This document shows positions 14,427 through 20,150 of a stretch of DNA of 20,150 bases, in pieces. The DNA comes from Lachnospiraceae bacterium UBA7060. Its GTDB lineage: Bacteria; Bacillota; Clostridia; Lachnospirales; Lachnospiraceae. Position numbers and translations under genes: made by a program. The stretch is taken from assembly GCA_002493835.1 (NCBI GenBank), contig DLAA01000143.1:27569-47718 (forward strand). The letters run 5' to 3'. Below the pieces are notes generated by a model. That model was given only the letters and a program-made list of their open reading frames with translations. It did not search any database and was not told the DNA's origin. Numbering within the stretch: position 1 is the first letter of the stretch; each line of letters begins with the position of its first letter.

Positions 14427-16175
14427 TTAAATATAATTCATTAAATTTGTCTGCATGATTTTTCCGGTTGCCATAAGAGCTGCACTGTAGGTCAGTTCAG
14501 AACTTGTCAGCTCAACAGCCACCTCCGTAATATCAATACCTTCATTATCCTGCTGAAGCTCTTTGTAAGTAGCCTTCTGATTCGTCAGTCTGTTGGCAAT
14601 CAGATCCAGACGGCTGCCTCTAGTAGCATTATCCGTCATGGCTACTCTGGAATCATCCATATACTGCTGATATTTTGTTATTTGATTCTCAAACTTCGTA
14701 TGGATATTATCACGAATATAAGCCTTCGCTTTCTCCACACCCTCAAGACGCAGACTCAGATCTTCATATTGTGTACTGTCCTCCGGCCATTCAGCCAGCT
14801 TCGCTCTCAGATTCGCCTCCACTGTCTCAATGTCCTCATACTGCTTTAAGTAGTGTTCAAAATCATCCATATCCCGCTGCACATCATGAGTAAATATTTC
14901 ATCAGCCTTCGTATTTACCTGAATCTGCTGATTGTAACCTACATCATAGTAAATATCTTGATTTCTACCCTGATCACGCTGGGTATTGTAGGCAGTTTTT
15001 CTCAGATCAGGTGCATCTTGCGGAGCCGCCATATTCTTTGTTTCGGTACATCTGAAATAATGTACCGGATTGATGTCGCCATTCTTCCAGTTTGACTTGT
15101 CATAATTGACTTGAAATCCTGTTGTACTTGTGTTAAAAGCCGACTCATTAAAATTATTATCGTAAAAATCTTTGGAAAACACCATTTCACCGCTGGTGGG
15201 AATATAAGCAATTCCCGTAAAAGGCTGGCCGTTGTAAGTTCCCTCCGCCACTGCTTTGTAAGCCTCCTCCTGATCAGAAAACTCCACTACCTGAGGAACT
15301 TGTGCAGGCTGCGGATTTAATGGATTTCCCGCTGCGTCAACCGCAGTAGTAACCACAATAGGATTACCGTCTGGGTTCTTCTGTACATTACCTGCCGCAT
15401 CCACCTGTGCCTTTGCAACCAGCCTTGTGCCATCCGGCATTGTAAATGTCAGCTCTCTCCCTGCTGATAATCCCTGATCATCCAATGTGCCCAGAGAATC
15501 CAGATTATTGTAAGACATCCGAAATCTATACAACGTACTGTTTTTAACGCTTTGTTCGTATGAATTTGTGGAATCTATTCCGTTCGGTGCAGACGGTCCC
15601 CCTGCAGCCGTAAGATTTTCCTCCACCATATCATAATTCGTATAACTAACCCTGCTAATATCCTGAAAACCGAAGCTTTCATCGATATTGAAGGAAACCG
15701 GATGATCCGCCATATCCTTCATATCCTCTTCCGTGAAGGTCACTGGAAGGTCTGTTCTGTAACCAGAAAACACAAAACGCCCAGCATAATCCACATTAGC
15801 ACAAGAATAAAACTCTGCTGTCAGCTGCTTCATCTGGGACATTAATATCCGCAGATCATCCGCTGTCTCATACTTATTGGCTGAAGTCGTCGCCTGCTTG
15901 TAGAGATCATTCAACACTTCATCCACAGTATTCATGGCATCCGCCGTCAAAGTAAGCCACTGATCAGCATCCTTCGCATTCTTATCATTGTACTGTGTTA
16001 TCGTGGTCACATTGCTCCGCAGACGCAGCGCTCTGATCGCCACTACCGGATCGTCGGAAGGACGCACAATCTTACTCTGGTTTGTCATCTGATTGGTCAG
16101 CTTATCCTGTAAGATTTTATTCTGATTAATGTTGTATGCAGAATTGTTCCGCATAATTTTATTCGTCATTCTCAT
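14427..16175 (-). CDS. flgL: Flagellar hook-filament junction protein FlgL (enlarged)
   Basis: This 582-residue protein is the second junction protein (HAP3), between FlgK and the filament. The flagellin-like N-terminus (about 1-150) shows MRMTNKIMRNNSAYNINQNK, KIVRPSDDPVVAIRALRLRS and WLTLTADAMNTVDEVLNDLY. The C-terminus has the matching helices (GSRLDLIANRLTNQKATYKE, then YSAALMATGKIMQTNLMNYI at the end). Typical FlgL proteins have about 300-500 residues; the extra length sits at about 190-420, a Pro/Asn/Asp-rich domain expected on the outer surface. The ATG has AAGG 9 bases upstream. It follows the nearest flgK by 77 bases. Confidence 0.95.
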   Translation of the reverse strand: MRMTNKIMRNNSAYNINQNKILQDKLTNQMTNQSKIVRPSDDPVVAIRALRLRSNVTTITQYNDKNAKDADQWLTLTADAMNTVDEVLNDLYKQATTSANKYETADDLRILMSQMKQLTAEFYSCANVDYAGRFVFSGYRTDLPVTFTEEDMKDMADHPVSFNIDESFGFQDISRVSYTNYDMVEENLTAAGGPSAPNGIDSTNSYEQSVKNSTLYRFRMSYNNLDSLGTLDDQGLSAGRELTFTMPDGTRLVAKAQVDAAGNVQKNPDGNPIVVTTAVDAAGNPLNPQPAQVPQVVEFSDQEEAYKAVAEGTYNGQPFTGIAYIPTSGEMVFSKDFYDNNFNESAFNTSTTGFQVNYDKSNWKNGDINPVHYFRCTETKNMAAPQDAPDLRKTAYNTQRDQGRNQDIYYDVGYNQQIQVNTKADEIFTHDVQRDMDDFEHYLKQYEDIETVEANLRAKLAEWPEDSTQYEDLSLRLEGVEKAKAYIRDNIHTKFENQITKYQQYMDDSRVAMTDNATRGSRLDLIANRLTNQKATYKELQQDNEGIDITEVAVELTSSELTYSAALMATGKIMQTNLMNYI

Positions 16176-16252
16176 AGTTGGCAGCCTTCTTTCTATTCTG
16201 CTTTACAGTTTTCCTTTTCTCATAAAACGGCTCTCACCGTATCAGTTGATAT

Positions 16253-18139
16253 TTATACACCAGTCTGCAAAATCAGCCTGTCATAAATTTCCGTCAGCAC
16301 ATTGATCATCTTGGAAGCCAGTGTATAAGAGTTCTCATATTTTACAAGGTTCATAGCCTCTTCGTCTTCATCCACCCCAGAGATAGAGATTCTCTGATTG
16401 TCAATATTCGTCTCCAGACTAAAATAGGTGTTATAGAAAGTCTCTGCATTACTGGTGTTTAAAGTTGCATCCGACAAAACACACTCCAGGAAGCCGCCAG
16501 CATCCCTGCCGCGGAAGCTGAACTGATTGACATCACTCAGCATAGAAATTACTGCCCATACCTGGTCGCACTGCTCCTGTCCCTCTATCTCATCCACATC
16601 AGAACCCGTGCCCGGATCGGGAAACTTATCCTCATCAACATCCTTCCTGGTTCCCAAAAGATTGGGATTTTTGACTACCGCATCCAACAGAGTCACATTG
16701 CCTGCAGTCAAATTATAATAACCCGTATTTTCTCCGTTTTGAGTGGACGCGTCCAGCGTTTTCTGATCATACTGACCTTCTCCTCTCACATAATCCGCAG
16801 TAAAGAGAATATCCGCTTTCCGCGGCGGATCTTCCGCCGTAAGCCCAACCTTGAAGATGTCGTTTACTTTCTTTGCAAATTCACGCACCCACTCATTCAT
16901 CTGCTTCATGTAGTAAGGCACACCCTGATAGTTCATCTCGTCGCCTACGGATGCTTCTGTCCATACCTTGTCGCCAGTCAACGGACGGTCACTCTTTTCA
17001 TTGTCAACAATAAACGTGTATTGCCCATTACCGTCATAGGTCCAGCTCTTATAGTAAAAAAGCTGATCCCCGATATTGATAATGCCGCCGGTATCGGAAA
17101 GATTACATTTGCTTATATCCTGCAGATGTGACTCCGTAGTCTTGATCTTCACAGTAGAAAAACTGTTGTGATATGCTACGGAAGTGGCTGTCCCTTTAAA
17201 ATATTCGCCGTTATTGCCGTCACGCATCTGAATCAGCCCGCGCAGCTGTCCTCCCATCGAGGCATTATACAAGCCAAACTCTATACCATTGCTCCACATA
17301 ATATCGTAGAGGCCGTCTACATCGGACTGATTGACCTTCTCTTCACTCTCACGCGCTACACAAATCAATGTTCTGTAATCATCCATATCAACCAGTGTCT
17401 GACCGCCGGCAATCTTCACCATATATCTGTGAGCCGCTGTCTCATTACCCTGCTCGTCTAAAATAGGCAGCTCTTGTGTCTGCACATCCACAATTGCTGA
17501 GAGCTCATCAATCAGTGAATCTCTCTTATCCCGAAGTTCATTTGCTCTTTTTCCTGTCAATTCAATCGTGTTAATCTGTTTGTTGACCGTAGCCAAATCC
17601 TGCGCAATAGAATTAATCTGATCCGCACGAATCTTGATCTCATCGTTGACATCCGCTTGAAGATCCTGCAAATCTCCATACAAATTGTTAAAGTAATCCG
17701 TCAACGCTTTCGCTGCCCCCAAAAACTGAGCTTTTGTATCAGTGCTGCTGGCATTTTTAGTTATTTCCTGCAATGTGACGCCAATTTGATCAAAGAGCGT
17801 CTTGAAACCCGTTTTGTTATCATCCTTTAAGTACTCCTGAATCATATTGCAATAATACAACTTTGCATCGTATTCACCCAGTTTAGTCTCATTCGCCCAA
17901 TATTTATTGTCGTAAAACAGATCTCTCACACGCTCAATCGACAGCGTCTCCACACCTGCACCTGCACAACCATAAGTAGCAAACACGCGCAGCGCATTTG
18001 CCGCCTCTGTATTTACCTGCTGCCTGCTGTAACCCGCGGTATTGACATTACTTATATTATTACCTGTGGTATTCAGTGCAGCATTAGCTGCACGAAGCCC
18101 AGATGATGCAATTGTCAGTCCAAAAAAAGTTGATGCCAT
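16253..18139 (-). CDS. flgK: Flagellar hook-associated protein FlgK (copy proximal to flgL)
   Basis: A 628-residue HAP1 protein. The N-terminal D0/D1 segment has TFFGLTIASSGLRAANAALN and NNISNVNTAGYSRQQV (28-43), the FlgK signature. The C-terminus has MNLVKYENSYTLASKMINVL and ends in a hydrophobic helix, as FlgK does. The start has AAGGTGAG about 3 bases upstream. It begins 13 bases after the stop of another flgK. The central part (about 240-520) differs from that copy and shows no clear similarity beyond fold. Two different junction proteins could form separate rings or be swapped by condition; that is inference. Confidence 0.93.
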   Translation of the reverse strand: MASTFFGLTIASSGLRAANAALNTTGNNISNVNTAGYSRQQVNTEAANALRVFATYGCAGAGVETLSIERVRDLFYDNKYWANETKLGEYDAKLYYCNMIQEYLKDDNKTGFKTLFDQIGVTLQEITKNASSTDTKAQFLGAAKALTDYFNNLYGDLQDLQADVNDEIKIRADQINSIAQDLATVNKQINTIELTGKRANELRDKRDSLIDELSAIVDVQTQELPILDEQGNETAAHRYMVKIAGGQTLVDMDDYRTLICVARESEEKVNQSDVDGLYDIMWSNGIEFGLYNASMGGQLRGLIQMRDGNNGEYFKGTATSVAYHNSFSTVKIKTTESHLQDISKCNLSDTGGIINIGDQLFYYKSWTYDGNGQYTFIVDNEKSDRPLTGDKVWTEASVGDEMNYQGVPYYMKQMNEWVREFAKKVNDIFKVGLTAEDPPRKADILFTADYVRGEGQYDQKTLDASTQNGENTGYYNLTAGNVTLLDAVVKNPNLLGTRKDVDEDKFPDPGTGSDVDEIEGQEQCDQVWAVISMLSDVNQFSFRGRDAGGFLECVLSDATLNTSNAETFYNTYFSLETNIDNQRISISGVDEDEEAMNLVKYENSYTLASKMINVLTEIYDRLILQTGV

Positions 18140-18152
18140 ATTCTCACCTTCC

Positions 18153-19820
18153 CTAACGTCCCAATGTTGACAGGAGATGATCCAGCATCTCGCTGATTAC
18201 ATTGATATATCTGCTCGAAGCGTTGTATGCGTTCTGATACATGATCATGTTGGTCAGTTCCTCATCAGAAGATACCCCTACAATCTCTTCCCGCGCGTAC
18301 TCGAGCGCATCCATCGCCACTGTCTGATTATCCTGAATCGCCCGGAGCACAGAACCCGTGTTTGCAACCTGAGACACCAGATTCTTATAATAATTTGTGA
18401 AATTGACTGGTGTCTTGACATTGGGATTCAAAGTATATACCGACTCTTCAAAAGCCTTCTTTAAAGCTTCCATAGTCTCGTTATCCTCGGAATGCTCATC
18501 CAGACGAAAATTCAACAGCGACGGATTCTGACGCAGCTCCTGATTAATCAGAATGTTTCTCACAGTCCAACCCGTTTCTGGTGTTCCGTCTTCCTGAACC
18601 ACCAATTGGAAAAGCTGATAAGGATCGCCATTCTCATCCCGCAAATATGTGGAATCGGGATTCAATTTTGTTGCTCTCTCTGCCCCCTCAGCCAGTACTG
18701 CATTAATCTTAGTCGTGATCATATGCACCAGCTGGTCAAATTCTGCCTGAATATTCATCACGATAGACTGTGATATATTTCTGTCATACCAGCCTTCCTC
18801 GTATTCTCCATCCGGATTGATATCATTGATTTCGCTGTACGTAGCCCTGTGATCTCCCCTGGCAAGTAAAGTACTTTTTAGGGACCCAATATCTGTATTA
18901 AACATAGAAGAAATCTCCTGGGCCAGATTAAACACCTTTGCCCCTTCTATGTTCTCTTCGGAAACAATGGGATTCCCATTTTTATCAAATTTGTCATAGT
19001 TCGCAAGTACCTTCCAATAAGGTGTATAAAAACCAGTCTTGGGATCCGTATAGAGACATATTTCGTTAACCATACTGCCCTTCACTAAGTCCACCTGCTC
19101 AAAGCGGACGCTCACATAGCCAGAAGGATCCTCGGAGTAAGTAATACTGCCAATCTTTCCAAGCTCATCCAAAAGATAATTCCTGCGGTCTCTCAGATCG
19201 TTCGCATGCTCCTGGCCAGCTTCAATCCGCACAATTGCCTCATTCAATGCCTGAATTTCTTGTGCATATTTATTAATCCGGTCAACGTCCCTCTTGACCT
19301 CTTTATTCATGTTATCCTGATAATCACAAAGGCTGTCATAAACCGCCCTCGCTTTCGTGATGAATTCATATCCTTTCGTCACAAATAAATCCTGATTGAC
19401 CGAAAGGGTCGGATTTTTGGCCAGCTCCTGCACAGCCACCCAGAGCCCATTATCGCCTGAAAGCGCTTCAGAGAACTCATGACCCTCATTGGATTCACCC
19501 AGAATATACTCTATTTCCTCTATCGCCGCAGAGGAGACATCATAAAAAGCACTCCGGCCTGATTCACGGCGATAGTTTTTGTCCAATATCCAATCTCGTT
19601 CCTGTCTTGTTCGGGTATAATTGACACCCAGACCTGTCTGCATCCAGTTTTTCGTAGCACTTCTAGAAATCGTATTATACGATCTCGTTCCCTGTGCTAC
19701 TTGCTGCCTGGTATATCCTTGGGTGTCTAAATTAGACATGTTGTGCGCTGTTGTATTAAGCGCATTATCCGCTGTTCGTAAACCTGATACGCCTATATAA
19801 AGGCTTCCCATTAATGACAT
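18153..19820 (-). CDS. flgK: Flagellar hook-associated protein FlgK (copy proximal to flgN)
   Basis: A 555-residue HAP1 protein and the first full flgK in the operon. It carries LYIGVSGLRTADNALNTTAH and MSNLDTQGYTRQQV (28-41) at the N-terminus and ELTNMIMYQNAYNASSRYIN plus a closing amphipathic helix at the C-terminus. The helical D1 core (ANDLRDRRNYLLDELG) is also typical. The ATG at 19820 has GAGGACGGAAG upstream; an ATG three codons later is possible. It lies 19 bases after flgN. Its length is usual for FlgK. Compared with the second copy the ends are alike but the middle is clearly different. Confidence 0.93.
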   Translation of the reverse strand: MSLMGSLYIGVSGLRTADNALNTTAHNMSNLDTQGYTRQQVAQGTRSYNTISRSATKNWMQTGLGVNYTRTRQERDWILDKNYRRESGRSAFYDVSSAAIEEIEYILGESNEGHEFSEALSGDNGLWVAVQELAKNPTLSVNQDLFVTKGYEFITKARAVYDSLCDYQDNMNKEVKRDVDRINKYAQEIQALNEAIVRIEAGQEHANDLRDRRNYLLDELGKIGSITYSEDPSGYVSVRFEQVDLVKGSMVNEICLYTDPKTGFYTPYWKVLANYDKFDKNGNPIVSEENIEGAKVFNLAQEISSMFNTDIGSLKSTLLARGDHRATYSEINDINPDGEYEEGWYDRNISQSIVMNIQAEFDQLVHMITTKINAVLAEGAERATKLNPDSTYLRDENGDPYQLFQLVVQEDGTPETGWTVRNILINQELRQNPSLLNFRLDEHSEDNETMEALKKAFEESVYTLNPNVKTPVNFTNYYKNLVSQVANTGSVLRAIQDNQTVAMDALEYAREEIVGVSSDEELTNMIMYQNAYNASSRYINVISEMLDHLLSTLGR

Positions 19821-19839
19821 ATTCTTCCGTCCTCAACAA

Positions 19840-20150
19840 TTATTGCTTGGCGTCAAACGTTTTGTTGACCGTTCCGATCATATCACCGGTATTGCAGGCT
19901 CCCCTGTTATAATTTGCCGTCTCAGGCGCCTTATTCATGGATTGCAAAATCTGCATATTGAACTGCACCATCTCCAATGCGCTTTCGATCAACTCTCTGT
20001 TCTGCTCGTTGATACGCTTCACCGCCCGAACATTTCTCCGCAGTTCATCAAATACCGTTGCCAACTTTGCCTGTTCCTGTGGCCTAGCCGCCAGCATACT
20101 AATCAAATCCACAATTTTCAGTTTCGCAACATCCTTGTTAAGTACGTTCG
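19840..20150 (-). CDS. flgN: FlgN-type export chaperone (5' end beyond the right edge)
   Basis: Only the C-terminal 102 codons are in the window; the frame stays open to the right edge, with NKDVAKLKIVDLISML just inside it, which fits FlgN. A GTG at 20112 could be mistaken for a start, but the coding sense continues upstream of it. FlgN is a helical cytosolic chaperone that brings FlgK and FlgL to the export gate. The helices PQEQAKLATVFDELRRNVRA and EQNRELIESALEMVQFNMQI are typical, as is the ending NYNRG...FDAKQ. Its place directly before flgK-flgK-flgL supports the call. Confidence 0.85.
   Translation of the reverse strand, partial: NVLNKDVAKLKIVDLISMLAARPQEQAKLATVFDELRRNVRAVKRINEQNRELIESALEMVQFNMQILQSMNKAPETANYNRGACNTGDMIGTVNKTFDAKQ

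Noticed and set aside
16176..16252. Hairpin or promoter between flgK and flgL
   Set aside because: The only stem is four pairs (ACGG/CCGT) and there is no sigma-28 or sigma-A match, so the operon probably continues through.

Overview
The window is a late-flagellar locus from a motile Gram-positive anaerobe, most likely a gut-type Lachnospiraceae (Clostridium cluster XIVa; Roseburia, Eubacterium, Butyrivibrio or a relative). This rests on the flagellin N-terminus, the flgN-flgK-flgL-fliW-csrA order, strong AGGAGG ribosome sites, sigma-28-type promoters and moderate GC. The genus assignment is inference.

The two strands carry different jobs. All flagellar structural, chaperone and regulatory genes are on the minus strand, in two operons plus a separately promoted flagellin: flgN (cut by the right edge)-flgK-flgK-flgL-fliW-csrA at 20150-13680; flaG-fliD-fliS-FliT/FlgN-like chaperone at 9913-6085; and flagellin at 5886-4813. 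The sugar-modification genes are on the plus strand in two islands. At 147-4703 there are four tandem GT2-TPR glycosyltransferases with a 52-residue unknown protein among them. At 10160-13590 there are a GT4-type glycosyltransferase, a methyltransferase-like unknown and a CgeB/DUF3880-type glycosyltransferase. The islands converge on the flagellar operons at a two-way terminator (4744-4771) and at 13590/13680.

A coherent reading is that the filament is built, capped and joined to the hook by FliC, FliD, FlgK and FlgL, with FliS, FlgN and a FliT-like protein as export chaperones and FlaG as an accessory. The flagellin is probably O-glycosylated in its Ser/Thr-rich centre by the plus-strand enzymes, whose TPR halves may recognise flagellin. 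Flagellin synthesis is probably controlled by the FliW-CsrA switch: the roughly 120-nt flagellin leader has a GGA-loop hairpin and a second GGA site on the ribosome binding site, the arrangement known for CsrA repression of hag in Bacillus subtilis.

Notable points are the four-copy GT2-TPR array, the 52-residue gene, two different tandem flgK genes, an enlarged FliD with a coiled-coil insert, an enlarged FlgL, and an internal repeat in FlaG. No rRNA, tRNA, CRISPR array, insertion sequence or origin was seen. No gene-free stretch exceeds about 300 bases; the longest, 9914-10159 and 5887-6084, hold promoters and leaders.
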